From Virgisporangium aurantiacum (GTDB taxonomy: Bacteria > Actinomycetota > Actinomycetes > Mycobacteriales > Micromonosporaceae), in the NCBI RefSeq assembly GCF_016863635.1, contig NZ_BOPG01000051.1:18296-82295 (forward strand): a stretch of DNA of 64,000 nt. Reading direction: 5' to 3'. The position numbers and the translations under genes are program-made. This document shows positions 19,130-27,894 of the stretch, one piece after another; positions within the stretch are counted from its first letter, which is position 1, and every line of letters begins with the position of its first letter. The notes beneath the pieces are model-generated. The model was given only the letters and a program-made list of their open reading frames with translations, searched no databases and was not told the origin of the DNA.

Positions 19130-19174
19130 GCGAAGCGGTGGGGTGTGCCCCCTGGGGATGCCCCACCGCTTCGC
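19130..19174 (+). terminator. Strong terminator hairpin
   Basis: GCGAAGCGGTGGGG and CCCCACCGCTTCGC form a perfect 14-bp stem with a 17-base loop, starting 8 bases after the peptidase-like gene stop. It lies between convergent genes and may also serve the tetR gene ending at 19211. Confidence 0.8.
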
Positions 19175-19210
19175 CACGTGCGTGATCGTCCCCGCCAACC
19201 AGTGTGGCGC

Positions 19211-19786
19211 CTACGGGGCGACGCGATCGCGGATACTGTCGAGCACCGCCTCCGCCGCCCACGCGGCCGCGTCGGCGATGTCACGCCGGTCCATGCCGAA
19301 CTCGCGGCGAAACGTCACCCAGGTCGCGGCGGAGTCGAGGTGGGAAAGCGCCACGATGACCGCTCTGCGTTGCGCCGCGTCGAGAGACGGCACCTCGGCA
19401 TCCAGCAGCCGCTCGAGGTGCGCCCGGCCGAGCGACGGCGCCGCGCCGCTGACGCCGCGCATTGCCGTCTCGGCGACGACGTGCGCGAGCTCCGGCCGCG
19501 CGTCGTACCGCTGCATCGCGTCGCGGATCGCGAGGGGGATGTCGAAGATCGAGTGCGACTCCTCCCGGACGAACACCGTCGCCTCGATCCACGTTGCGGT
19601 CGCCAGCAGCAGCTCGACCCGCGTGGGATAGTTGCGGAACACCGTGCGCTCGGCGATCCCGGCCCGGCGCGCGACGAGCCGGAACGACACGTCGTCGCTG
19701 CCGACCTCCTCGATCAGCTCGGCGTAGGCGGCGAGGATCGCCGCCTGTGTGCCGGTCAACGCCGGGACGGCCGTCGATCCGCTCAC
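19211..19786 (-). CDS. TetR-family repressor, distal of two tandem copies
   Basis: The 191-residue product has an N-terminal TetR helix-turn-helix (VSFRLVARRAGIAERTVFRN, then YPTRVELL) and a helical ligand domain. The GTG start overlaps the stop of the preceding tetR (GTGA), so it is the last gene of the operon headed by urtA or by the permease. It clearly resembles its neighbour (AERTVFRNYPTR against SERTIYRQYPTR, then a matching WIE motif), implying tandem duplication. It probably regulates the transport genes or a degradation pathway outside the window. Confidence 0.9.
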   Translation of the reverse strand: MSGSTAVPALTGTQAAILAAYAELIEEVGSDDVSFRLVARRAGIAERTVFRNYPTRVELLLATATWIEATVFVREESHSIFDIPLAIRDAMQRYDARPELAHVVAETAMRGVSGAAPSLGRAHLERLLDAEVPSLDAAQRRAVIVALSHLDSAATWVTFRREFGMDRRDIADAAAWAAEAVLDSIRDRVAP

Positions 19787-20349
19787 GGCTGCGCCCACGT
19801 CGCGTCGGGCAGCCTCGCGAGCATGGTGCCCACGGCGCGATCGAACGCGTCGCAGATTTCGCCGGCGTCGAGGTCGAACCCCGTACGCAGCCGCGCCCAG
19901 AACATCGCCGACGAGAAGTAGCGCAGGGATGCCGCGACCCGCCGCCGATCCCGTCGGTTGAGCGTCGGCGCCGTCACGTCGAGCATCGCTTCGATCGCAC
20001 GCGTGATGTAGGCCGGCTCGGCGTCGAGCGTCGGCGAGATCGCGGACGCCCGTGCGCCGACGTACGCGTACGCGGGCGACGCGTCGTAGGCGCGGAAGCG
20101 CTCGTGCACGGCGGCGCGGAAATCGGACACGGTCACGAACGGCGGGAGCGGGAAGCAGGTCTGCTCGATCCAGTTCGAAAGTGCGGCGAGCAGGTGCGCG
20201 CGCGTGGGGTACTGGCGGTAGATCGTGCGCTCCGAGATGCCGACCTCGTCGGCGAGGGCACGATAGGAGATGTCGTCGAACGTGTGCTCGCGCAGCAGCA
20301 CCGCGGCGCTCGCGAGAATGGCGGTCGCGGTGTCGACCGACTCCTCCAT
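19783..20349 (-). CDS. TetR-family repressor, proximal of two tandem copies
   Basis: The 188-residue product starts MEESVDTATAIL. Its helix-turn-helix (ISYRALADEVGISERTIYRQ) is at about residues 25-60, followed by a helical domain of about 120 residues. The ATG overlaps the permease stop (ATGA) and its stop overlaps the next tetR start, so all three are translationally coupled. Two coupled TetR genes could form a heterodimer or sense two related ligands. Specificity is unknown. Confidence 0.9.
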   Translation of the reverse strand: MEESVDTATAILASAAVLLREHTFDDISYRALADEVGISERTIYRQYPTRAHLLAALSNWIEQTCFPLPPFVTVSDFRAAVHERFRAYDASPAYAYVGARASAISPTLDAEPAYITRAIEAMLDVTAPTLNRRDRRRVAASLRYFSSAMFWARLRTGFDLDAGEICDAFDRAVGTMLARLPDATWAQP

Positions 20350-22025
20350 CACGTCCCCCTCCCCCGCGCGGTCGCCCAGTGCGGGGGCCTGGCGGCTTCC
20401 GGCGGGAGCACGTAGCGATCGGAATCGTCGAGCGTGAGCGCCAGCGACGAGACGTACTGCACCTCGCCGTGCGGTCCCCGCTCGGCCGAGGCCAGCATAT
20501 CCGGCCGCTCGAACGTATACCCGGTGACATGGCAGCGGAGCCGCTCGCCCGAGGGGTTGCCGTCGTCGTCGAACAGCGGGGAGTCGATGCCGTCGGAGCG
20601 GCGGCGCAGGTAGTAACGCCCCCGCGTGGCGAGGGCCATGACCGGCGTGGCGACGAACGCGACACCGATCGCGATGAGCACCGAGAACGGCTTGACGGCG
20701 GTGCCGAGCAGCCCGGCGAACGCGAGCAGCGACAGCACCGACGCGAGGCCCACCGACACGAGCCCCACCGGGTTCCAGTCGTGCAGCATGCCGCGGCGGA
20801 ACTCGGGGAAGCGCGGCGAGATGCGCAGCACCCACTTGTTGACCGCGATGTCGGTGGCGATCGTCACAAGCCACGCCATGACGACGTTCGCATAGAGGCT
20901 CAGCACGAAGGAAATGAGCGTGAAGACGTCCAGCATCATGAGCGCGTATGCGATCACGAGGTTGAACAGGACGAAGATCGTGCGACCCGGGTAGTGCTTC
21001 GCCATTCGGGTGAAGACGTTCGACCACGCGAGCGAGCCCGAGTACGCGTTCGTCACGTTGATCTTCACCTGCGCGACCACGATGAGCACGAGGGCGAGGA
21101 CGATCGCGAGCCAGTCGGGGATGAGGGCCTGGTACATCCCGACGAACTGCTTGACCGGTTCGGTCGCCTGGTGCCCGAGGGTGGGTTCGACCTTCACGAG
21201 GAGGTAGACGGCGAGAAACACCCCGATCACCTGTTTGGTGCCGCTGAAGATGACCCAGCCCGGGCCGGCGAACACGAACGAGGTCCACCACGAGCGGGCG
21301 TTCGACGGCGTGCGCGGCGGCATGGCGCGGATGTAGTCGATCTGCTCGGCCAGCTGCGGGGTGAGGGCGAAGCACACGGCCGCACTCGAGACGACGGCGC
21401 CGAAACTGACCGAGCCGTCGGAGTTGCCGGTGAACGACGTGAAGGCGCGCACCGCCTCGGGGTCGGAGATGAGGATCCACAGCAGCGGCAGTAGGGCGAG
21501 GGCGAGCCACAGTGGCGTGGTCCAGAACTGCAGGCGCTCCAGCGCACGCATGCCGTAGATGACGATCGGGATCACGACGACCGTCGAGATGAGATAGCCG
21601 AGCCACAGCGGCATCTTCGTCGCCACCTGCAGCCCCTGCGCCATGATGGCGCCCTCCAGGGCGAAGAAGATGCACGTGAAGCCCGCGAAGACCACGGTCG
21701 TGATCATCGAGCCGTAGTAGCCGAATCCCGAGCCACGGGCGATGAGGTCGAGGTCGAGGTTGTAGCGGGCGGCGTAGTAGGCGACGGGCACGCCCACGAT
21801 GACGATGATGACCGACGCCAACAGGATGCCGAGCGCGGCGTTGGCGGTGCCGTGGTCGATGCCGATGCTCGCGCCGATCGAGAAATCGGCGAGGAACGCG
21901 ATGGACCCGAGGGCGGTCGCGCCGACGGAGGCCGCGCTCCAGCGCCGGAAGGTACGCGGCACATAGCGGAAGGCGTAGTCCTCGAGGCTGTCCTCCGCGG
22001 CCGCGCGCGCGTTGTCCGTCGACAC
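20349..22025 (-). CDS. NCS1-family nucleobase/allantoin-type permease
   Basis: The 558-residue membrane protein has about 12 hydrophobic segments and the features of the purine-cytosine permease (NCS1) family, including GIDHGTANAALGILLASV and PRTFRRWSAASVGATALGS. The last 70 or so residues are soluble and end near PPHWATARG. NCS1 proteins import cytosine, uracil, allantoin, hydantoins or thiamine using H+ or Na+. Next to a urea-type ABC transporter, a nitrogen-rich compound is likely. GTG 22025 is the start; the 81-base gap from urtE suggests one operon. Confidence 0.85.
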   Translation of the reverse strand: MSTDNARAAAEDSLEDYAFRYVPRTFRRWSAASVGATALGSIAFLADFSIGASIGIDHGTANAALGILLASVIIVIVGVPVAYYAARYNLDLDLIARGSGFGYYGSMITTVVFAGFTCIFFALEGAIMAQGLQVATKMPLWLGYLISTVVVIPIVIYGMRALERLQFWTTPLWLALALLPLLWILISDPEAVRAFTSFTGNSDGSVSFGAVVSSAAVCFALTPQLAEQIDYIRAMPPRTPSNARSWWTSFVFAGPGWVIFSGTKQVIGVFLAVYLLVKVEPTLGHQATEPVKQFVGMYQALIPDWLAIVLALVLIVVAQVKINVTNAYSGSLAWSNVFTRMAKHYPGRTIFVLFNLVIAYALMMLDVFTLISFVLSLYANVVMAWLVTIATDIAVNKWVLRISPRFPEFRRGMLHDWNPVGLVSVGLASVLSLLAFAGLLGTAVKPFSVLIAIGVAFVATPVMALATRGRYYLRRRSDGIDSPLFDDDGNPSGERLRCHVTGYTFERPDMLASAERGPHGEVQYVSSLALTLDDSDRYVLPPEAARPPHWATARGRGT

Positions 22026-22106
22026 AATGGCACCCCTTACGCGTGGGGCATCCTCCCGGTCCGGTGTTACGTCCGCGTTGCGGTCCGGAAAGCCGGTCGT
22101 GTCGGC

Positions 22107-22790
22107 TCAGATCGCCATGGCGGCTCGCACGGTGGAGACGGCGGCCGAGCCCCCCTGGTCGGTCTGTGTGACGAAGCCCGAGGCGAGCACGACGTAACGC
22201 TCGGCGGCTTCGAGGGCGAAGCCGATGTGCTGCTCGACGAGCAGCACGTTGATGCCCTCGCCGGCCAGCTGCACGATGGTGTGCTCGATCTCGGCGACGA
22301 TCGTGGGCTGGATGCCCTCGGTCGGCTCGTCAAGGATGAGCAACTTCGGCTCGGTGATGAGGGCGCGGGCGATCGCGAGCTGCTGGCGCTGCCCGCCCGA
22401 GAGCAGTCCTGCCTTCCGGGCCGCGAACTGCTCCAGTGCGGGGAAGCGGGCCAGCTGCGCGTCGATGAGGGCCTTGCCGCGCCGGCGCCCGTCGGCGACG
22501 AGCTGCAAATTCTCAAGCGTCGTGAGCTGGCCGAACGCCTGCTGACCCTGCGGCACGTACGCCATGCCGCGAGCGACGCGCTTGTTGGGGGCGAGCGACG
22601 CGATGTCTTCGCCGTCGAAGAACACGCGGCCCTTCGTCGGCTTGATGAGCCCGATCGCGACCCGCAGCAGCGTCGTCTTGCCGGCGCCGTTGTGGCCGAG
22701 CACGGCCACGACCTTCCCGGCCGGCACCGTGACGCCGTGCAGTACCCGCGTGCGCCCGTAGCCGGCCTCGATGTCGGTGAGCTCGAGCAT
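22107..22790 (-). CDS. urtE: Urea-type ABC transporter ATP-binding subunit UrtE
   Basis: The 227-residue ATPase of the LivF/UrtE type has Walker A GHNGAGKTT (residues 32-40), signature LLSGGQRQQLAIA and Walker B LLILDEPTEGIQP. The TEGIQP sequence is characteristic of UrtE. It follows urtD with the start one base beyond the urtD stop. With UrtD it powers import through UrtB-UrtC. Related Fmd systems import short amides, so the substrate may be urea or an amide. Confidence 0.93.
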   Translation of the reverse strand: MLELTDIEAGYGRTRVLHGVTVPAGKVVAVLGHNGAGKTTLLRVAIGLIKPTKGRVFFDGEDIASLAPNKRVARGMAYVPQGQQAFGQLTTLENLQLVADGRRRGKALIDAQLARFPALEQFAARKAGLLSGGQRQQLAIARALITEPKLLILDEPTEGIQPTIVAEIEHTIVQLAGEGINVLLVEQHIGFALEAAERYVVLASGFVTQTDQGGSAAVSTVRAAMAI

Positions 22791-22791
22791 G

Positions 22792-23571
22792 TCAGTCTTC
22801 CTCCAGTTGCACGGCCGCCATGGCGGCCGTGGTCGCGGCTCCCGCGGTGCCGAGGTAGACCTCCTGCACCGTGGGATCGGCCTGCACCTCGGCCACCGTG
22901 CCGTGCGAGAGCACCTTGCCCTGGTGCAGCACCGTCACGCGCGTGGCGAAGCGGCGCATGAAGTCCATGTCGTGCTCGACCACCAGCACGATGCGCTTCG
23001 CCGCGACGCGCTGCAGGAGCTCGCCGGTCGCGGTGCGTTCGTCCTGGCTCATGCCGGCGACGGGTTCGTCGAGCAGCAGCACCCGCGCGTCCTGCACGAG
23101 CAGCATCGCGATCTCCAGCCACTGCTTCTGGCCGTGCGACAGGATGCCGGCTGGCGTGGCGAGTTCGCCGTCGAGTCCGGTCTCCTCGAGCGCCTGCACG
23201 ATCGACGGGTCGACGCCACGCCGGGTCCGCAGCAGCGAGGCCGAATGGCGGTGGCGTCCGGCGGCGATGTCGAGGTTCTGCAGCACCGAGAGCTCGTCGA
23301 AGACGCTCGCGGTCTGGAACGTGCGGCCGACCCCGAGTCGGACGATCTTGTGCACCGGCCGGCCGAGCAGTTCCTGCTCGCCGAGCCGCGCCGACCCGGT
23401 GGCCGGAGAGAGCCCCGTGATGGCGTCGATGCAGGTCGTCTTGCCGGCGCCGTTGGGGCCGATGAGGAACCGGACCTCGCCGGGGTGCGCGTCGAAGGAG
23501 ACGCCGCCGACTGCGACGAAGCCCGAGAACTCGACGTGGAGGTCCGTGACGACGAGCGAGGCGCCGGTCAT
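22792..23571 (-). CDS. urtD: Urea-type ABC transporter ATP-binding subunit UrtD
   Basis: The 259-residue LivG/UrtD-type ATPase has Walker A GPNGAGKTT (residues 38-46), the signature ILSHGQKQWLEI and Walker B VLLLDEPVAGMS; SHGQKQWLEIAM is typical of UrtD. ATG 23571 overlaps the urtC TAA stop (TAATG). A longer upstream frame would lie within urtC and was rejected. It pairs with UrtE. Confidence 0.93.
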   Translation of the reverse strand: MTGASLVVTDLHVEFSGFVAVGGVSFDAHPGEVRFLIGPNGAGKTTCIDAITGLSPATGSARLGEQELLGRPVHKIVRLGVGRTFQTASVFDELSVLQNLDIAAGRHRHSASLLRTRRGVDPSIVQALEETGLDGELATPAGILSHGQKQWLEIAMLLVQDARVLLLDEPVAGMSQDERTATGELLQRVAAKRIVLVVEHDMDFMRRFATRVTVLHQGKVLSHGTVAEVQADPTVQEVYLGTAGAATTAAMAAVQLEED

Positions 23572-24671
23572 TACCTGGCCTCCTCGAGTTGCAGGGCGGG
23601 GGTCGCCGCGGCCGGCGGTTCGCCCTGTTTGCCGGGGCTGCGGCGCGCCGTCGTGAACCTGGCGAGCACCGACGACAGTCCTTTCGGCAGGAAGAGGATG
23701 ACGACGACGAACAAGAGGCCGAGGATGTAGGTCCAGCCGTCGGGCCAGGTGGAGCCGAGGCTCGACTGCCCCCACCCGACCGCCATCGCGCCGATCGCGG
23801 GGCCGAAGAGCGAGGCGCGGCCGCCGAAGGCAACGCCCGCGATCATGAGGATCGAGGCGGCAGCACCGATCTCGGCCGGAGTGATGATGCCGACGATGGG
23901 CACGAACATCGCTCCGCCGATGCTTGCCATCAGCGCGGCGACGACGAAGGCGACGAGCTTGACGTTGGCCGGGTCGTAGCCGAGGAAGCGCACGCGCTCC
24001 TCGGCGTCGCGGGTGGCGACGAGGAGCTCACCGAAGCGGCTGCGGTAGAGCTGCCACACCACGAGTAGGCACACGACGAGCAGCGCGGCCGTGATGAGGT
24101 ACACCAGGGTCCTGTTCGCCGGGTCGTCCAGCACGAAACCGAAGAAGTACTTGAAGTCGCTGAGCCCGGTGTCGCCGCCGGTCTCGCGGATGGTGGAGCT
24201 GATCAGGGTGGCGAGCGCGACGGCGAGCGCCTGCGTCAGGATCGCGAAGTACGCGCCCTTCACGCGGCGCTTGAACAGCGCGTAGCCGAGGGTGCCGGCC
24301 ACGATCACCGGGAGCAGCACGATCGCCAGCAGGGTGAACGCCGCGCTGCGGAAGGGTTCCCAGAACGCCGGGAGCGGCGCGAGCGGGTCGTAGAGCACCA
24401 TGAACCCCGGGACCCCGTCACCGGCGGTCTCCAGCGTGAGGTGCATGGCCATCGAGTAGGCACCGAGGGCGAAGAACACCCCCTGCCCCATCACGAGCAT
24501 CCCGCCCCGGCCCCACGCCAGGCCGATGCCGACGGCGGCCATCGCCCAGCAGCAGTACTTGCCGAGGTTGCCGAGCCAGTGATCGGTGAGCACGAGCGGA
24601 GCGACCGCGAGGAGCAGGACGGCGAACACCCCGATGCCGACGAGGGAGAGCCGTGACTTCAGTTTGGTCAT
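23571..24671 (-). CDS. urtC: Urea-type ABC transporter permease UrtC
   Basis: The 366-residue permease of the LivM/UrtC family starts MTKLKSRLSLVGIGVFAVLL and has eight to ten hydrophobic segments. The motif AWGRGGMLVMGQGVFFALGAY and the closing VVILFLPKGLSSVL are typical. ATG 24671 overlaps the urtB stop (ATGA). The much longer upstream frame is antisense noise. It forms the membrane channel with UrtB. Confidence 0.92.
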   Translation of the reverse strand: MTKLKSRLSLVGIGVFAVLLLAVAPLVLTDHWLGNLGKYCCWAMAAVGIGLAWGRGGMLVMGQGVFFALGAYSMAMHLTLETAGDGVPGFMVLYDPLAPLPAFWEPFRSAAFTLLAIVLLPVIVAGTLGYALFKRRVKGAYFAILTQALAVALATLISSTIRETGGDTGLSDFKYFFGFVLDDPANRTLVYLITAALLVVCLLVVWQLYRSRFGELLVATRDAEERVRFLGYDPANVKLVAFVVAALMASIGGAMFVPIVGIITPAEIGAAASILMIAGVAFGGRASLFGPAIGAMAVGWGQSSLGSTWPDGWTYILGLLFVVVILFLPKGLSSVLARFTTARRSPGKQGEPPAAATPALQLEEAR

Positions 24672-25552
24672 GCGAGACTCCTGGTTCGCACCGTGAACAG
24701 GCCCTGCGGGCGCAGCTGCAGGAAGACGATCACGAGGATGAAGGCGAGCACCTGCGCGAGGCTGCCGGTCGTCCAGTAGGCGAAGCACGAGAGGACGACG
24801 CCCACCGCCCACGCGGCGACGACGGTGCCCTTGAGCTGGCCGATGCCGCCGGCGGCGACGACGAGGAAGGCCGGGATGATGTACTGCACGCCCATCTGGG
24901 AGTTGGTGCCGCCGATGAGCGATGCGGCCACTCCGGCGACCCCGGCCAGCCCCGACCCGACGAAGAAGGTCAGGCGGTCGACGGTGCGGGTGGAGATCCC
25001 GGCGGTCTCGGCGAGGTCCCGGTTCTGCACGGTCGCCCGGATGCGGCGGCCGAACGAGGTGTACTTGAGCCAGGCCGACAACGCGGCGACGCAGACGGCC
25101 GCGAGCACGATGGTGAACACCTGCCGCAGCGGCCAGTCGTAGCCGAGGACGGTCAACTGCCCGTCGAGCCAGCCCGGCTTCTCCACCGGGACGCCCTGCG
25201 ACGGGAAGATCTGCAGTGCCGCCTGCTGCAGGATCAGGCTGACACCGACCGTGACGAGCAGGGTGTCGAGCGGCCGGCGGTACATCCATTGGATGATGCC
25301 GACCTCCAGCAGGAGGCCGAACAGTCCGGCGACGACGAACGCGACCGGCAGCGCGACCGGGATCGACACGTCGCTGGAGTCGATGACCTGCTGCACGAGG
25401 TAGGCGGTGAAGGCACCGATCATGAGGAACTCGCCGTGGGCCATGTTGATCACGCCCATCTGACCGAACGTGAGCGAGAGGCCGAGCGCGGCGAGCAGGA
25501 GCAGCGCACCCTGTGCGCTGCCGTTCAGCAGCGGTGAGATTAATGCGTCCAC
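24668..25552 (-). CDS. urtB: Urea-type ABC transporter permease UrtB
   Basis: The 294-residue permease of the LivH/UrtB family has about eight membrane segments and the motifs GLSLTFGQMGVINMAHGEFL and GIGQLKGTVVAA. It is the short form, without the N-terminal extension of many proteobacterial UrtB proteins. GTG 25552 is the start, behind a weak GTGAGAG. It lies 66 bases after urtA and overlaps urtC by 4 bases. Confidence 0.92.
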   Translation of the reverse strand: MDALISPLLNGSAQGALLLLAALGLSLTFGQMGVINMAHGEFLMIGAFTAYLVQQVIDSSDVSIPVALPVAFVVAGLFGLLLEVGIIQWMYRRPLDTLLVTVGVSLILQQAALQIFPSQGVPVEKPGWLDGQLTVLGYDWPLRQVFTIVLAAVCVAALSAWLKYTSFGRRIRATVQNRDLAETAGISTRTVDRLTFFVGSGLAGVAGVAASLIGGTNSQMGVQYIIPAFLVVAAGGIGQLKGTVVAAWAVGVVLSCFAYWTTGSLAQVLAFILVIVFLQLRPQGLFTVRTRSLA

Positions 25553-25618
25553 ATGCTCTCACTCTCTATGTCGTGGAAGCCGGGGTTGCCCGCCGCGGGC
25601 AGGCAACCCCGGAGGCGA

Positions 25619-26914
25619 TCAGCCCGCGGCTTTCACGAGCTGGTCGCGGATGTTCGCCGGGAACCAGTCGTAGCCGTTGAGGAACGGGTCGGGTTCGATG
25701 AACTTGTCGGAGGACCAGACGATGTCGAACTGGTTGCTGGCGTTGATCCGGCCGATGTGGCCCGGCTTTGAGATGTGGTGGTTGTCGCCGTCGAGCGTGA
25801 CGGTGCCCTCCGGTGCGGCGAACGTGATGGTGTTCTTCTTCGCCGCGGCGTTCACCGCGTCGACGTCGAACGAGCCGGCCGCCTCGACGAGAGCCTTGTA
25901 CAGGTACAGCGAGATGTAGGCGGCCTCCATCGGGTCGGAGGTGACGCCGCTGCTCTTGGGGTAGGCCTTCCAGCTCTCGATGAACTTCGGGTTGGTGTCG
26001 GTCTTGAGCGACTGGAAGTAGTTCCAGGACGCGTAGTGGCCGGTGACCTCGTGGCCCATCGCCGGCGCCTCCTCCTCGGCGATCGAGACCGAGATGATCG
26101 GCGTCGTCGCCGCGGTGAGGCCGGCGTCGTAGTAGGCCTTGACGAAGCCGACGTTCGACGAGCCGTTGATGGTGTTGAAGATGAAGTCGGGCTTGGCCGC
26201 CTTGATCTTCGCCACCTGGGTGGTCCAGTCGTCCTTGTCGAGGGGCACGTACTCCTCGCCGACGATCTGGATGCCGAGCTTGGCCGCGTAGAGCTTGATG
26301 ATCGCGTTCGCGGTGCGCGGGAAGACGTAGTCGCTGCCGGCGAGGAACAGCTTCTTCACCCCCTTGGAGGCGAGGAAGTCCATCGCCGGGATGATCTGCT
26401 GGTTGGTGGTCGCACCGGTGTAGTAGATGTTCGGCGAAGCCTCGAGGCCCTCGTACTGCACCGGGTAGAAGAACAGGCCGTTGTTCTTCTCGACGACCGG
26501 CTTGACGGCCTTGCGGGACGACGAGGTCCAGCCGCCGAAGATCGCGCCGACGCAGTCCTGGGTGAGCAACTTCTCGGTCTTCTCCGCGAAGGTGGGCCAA
26601 TCGGTGGCGCCGTCTTCCTGGACGTACTGGATCTTTTTTCCGAGGATGCCGCCGCCGGCGTTGATCTCGTCGGCGGCCATGTGCAGCACGTTGGAGACGG
26701 TCTTCTCCGAGATCGCCATGCCGCCGGTGAGGGAGTTGAGGAAGCCGAGCTTGATGGTGTTGCCGGAGGTGTCGACGCAGCTGGCTGCGGCCGGCTTGTC
26801 GCCGGACGTGTCGTCGCCGGCGCGGGCGCCACAGCCGGCGAGCACGAGGGCGACGGTCGTCGCGAAGGCGCCCGTGGCCACGAGCGTGCGCAGCCGCTTG
26901 CTGGTGGTGGACAT
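25619..26914 (-). CDS. urtA: Urea-type ABC transporter substrate-binding lipoprotein UrtA
   Basis: The 431-residue lipoprotein has a signal peptide ending in the lipobox LAGC near residue 28. The mature protein shows the UrtA/FmdD family signature: LGFLNSLTGGMAISE, FGGWTSSSRKAVKPVVE, FYPVQYEGLE and TGATTNQQIIPAMDF. It delivers urea or short amides to UrtBC. It is the first gene of the reverse-strand run urtABCDE-permease-tetR-tetR. The start has GGAG upstream. A GlnR-like box lies about 195 bases upstream, fitting nitrogen control. No urease or amidase gene is in the window. Confidence 0.94.
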   Translation of the reverse strand: MSTTSKRLRTLVATGAFATTVALVLAGCGARAGDDTSGDKPAAASCVDTSGNTIKLGFLNSLTGGMAISEKTVSNVLHMAADEINAGGGILGKKIQYVQEDGATDWPTFAEKTEKLLTQDCVGAIFGGWTSSSRKAVKPVVEKNNGLFFYPVQYEGLEASPNIYYTGATTNQQIIPAMDFLASKGVKKLFLAGSDYVFPRTANAIIKLYAAKLGIQIVGEEYVPLDKDDWTTQVAKIKAAKPDFIFNTINGSSNVGFVKAYYDAGLTAATTPIISVSIAEEEAPAMGHEVTGHYASWNYFQSLKTDTNPKFIESWKAYPKSSGVTSDPMEAAYISLYLYKALVEAAGSFDVDAVNAAAKKNTITFAAPEGTVTLDGDNHHISKPGHIGRINASNQFDIVWSSDKFIEPDPFLNGYDWFPANIRDQLVKAAG

Positions 26915-27084
26915 ATGTAGGAACTCCGTTCCTGGTAAAGGAGGCGTGACGCCGGGGTCGCGGCACAGCGGATCGTGCGGATGTTCATGTCCCGGGCCGA
27001 GCCGCGGCGTTGCGAGCGCCCATCCCGGTGTCGCCAGCGAGGTGCAGCCGGCTGCTGCAGGTGAGAGCAGATTGGTCGCGCGTC

Positions 27085-27113
27085 ATTACTCTGACATTTC
27101 TCGACCGTTCCAA
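27085..27113 (-). promoter_or_regulatory. Possible urtA promoter
   Basis: Read on the reverse strand, TTGGAA (27113-27108) and AGTAAT (27090-27085) are 17 bases apart, each with four of six consensus matches. Transcription would start near 27078, about 165 bases before the urtA ATG. The -35 overlaps the GlnR-like box. Confidence 0.35.
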
Positions 27114-27122
27114 CTATGTAAC
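27107..27122 (-). promoter_or_regulatory. GlnR-like nitrogen-control box upstream of urtA
   Basis: On the reverse strand GTTACATAGTTGGAAC fits the actinobacterial GlnR half-site pair gTnAC-n6-GaAAC with one mismatch and exact spacing. GlnR activates urea and ammonium uptake genes during nitrogen limitation, so the location is sensible. Overlap with the proposed -35 would be unusual for an activator, so either the site or the promoter call may be wrong. Confidence 0.45.
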
Positions 27123-27561
27123 CGCCGCCCGGCAGAGGTACGCGAGTCCTGGATATACGCCGAAACTCGCCGGAGGGTGATGTCAGAGTTCTGCCGCGCC
27201 CCAGCGGAGGGCGATGAACGTGGCACACTTTTGACATCCGTGGGGATCGATGCACTCCTCCCCCAAGACCGAGAAGGTGTTGCGCACCGGTCGCGCGCGA
27301 TCGGCTGGTCCGCCGCGGATGTCGAACCGTGGTGCGCGCTCTGCGGCGTTCCGGAACAGTCCGTCGAACTCATCCACCAGTCGCAGGCCGCCGATTCACA
27401 GTGGCTCGACTGGCGACGGATGGAGCGGCCGGGCTCAGGCCCGCGCAGGAGTCCGTACGGGAGCGCCACCGCCGGACCGGATCCATCGGCGCGCTGATAC
27501 TGGCCGGAACACCGCCCTCGCGTAGCACGCCGGCGGAACCTCGCATGTGCCGATCAGTGGA
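27123..27561. other. Non-coding stretch between urtA regulatory region and CRISPR remnant
   Basis: No convincing gene is seen. Short frames on both strands lack ribosome binding sites and known motifs. The nonamer CTCTGACAT (27089-27097) recurs inverted at 27182-27190, about 84 bases away, and could be a regulator site. After the array, 27895-28154 also has no gene; CCGGGTCCGCGG is directly repeated there at 27982 and 28005. Confidence 0.5.
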
Positions 27562-27626
27562 CGTTCGCGTCCCTCGTGCGCAAGGAGGCCCGTGACCGCC
27601 TCGTCGAGGGCCTGACCATCGATCAT

Positions 27627-27894
27627 CGACCTCGCCCAGCGAGCCGAGGGAGCACGGCTCGACCTTCCACAGTGGTCCGTCGCATCTGGGACCATTCCTG
27701 CATGCGCAGGGAGCACGGGCGCGCCGCTTCGATGTCCAGGCGACCCTTGGGGACCATCCCTGCGCAGGGAGCACAACGCCTTCGGCTCCGGTGCCCGTGC
27801 GGTCGGGACCATCCCCTCGTGCGCGGGGAGCAGGAATACTCCTCGCGGAGCCAGGGCCGTCACTGCGGACCATCCCCGCGCATGCGGGGGTGGT
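27627..27894 (-). CRISPR. Degenerate type I-E-like CRISPR array remnant without cas genes
   Basis: Four clear repeats of a GGGACCATCCC...GGGGAGCAC unit lie at 27688-27716, 27750-27774, 27805-27833 and 27866-27894, with a fifth decayed copy at 27627-27655 (17 of 29 matches). The intervals are 32, 33, 30 and 32 bases, the normal I-E spacer length. Read on the reverse strand the units resemble common actinobacterial I-E repeats (GTGCTCCCCGC...ATGGTCCC). Copies diverge by several bases, the 27750 copy lacks exactly the 4-base loop, and the 27688 copy keeps its hairpin through paired changes. A sixth, very weak copy may end near 27590. Decay grows to the left, fitting a leader on the right. No cas gene is present. 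Confidence 0.7.

Noticed and set aside
27183..27377. 64-residue reverse frame upstream of urtA
   Set aside because: No ribosome binding site or recognised motif, and it lies in the regulatory gap.
27499..27527. Seventh CRISPR repeat ending AGCAC
   Set aside because: Spacing fits (34 bases) but only the last five bases resemble the unit.
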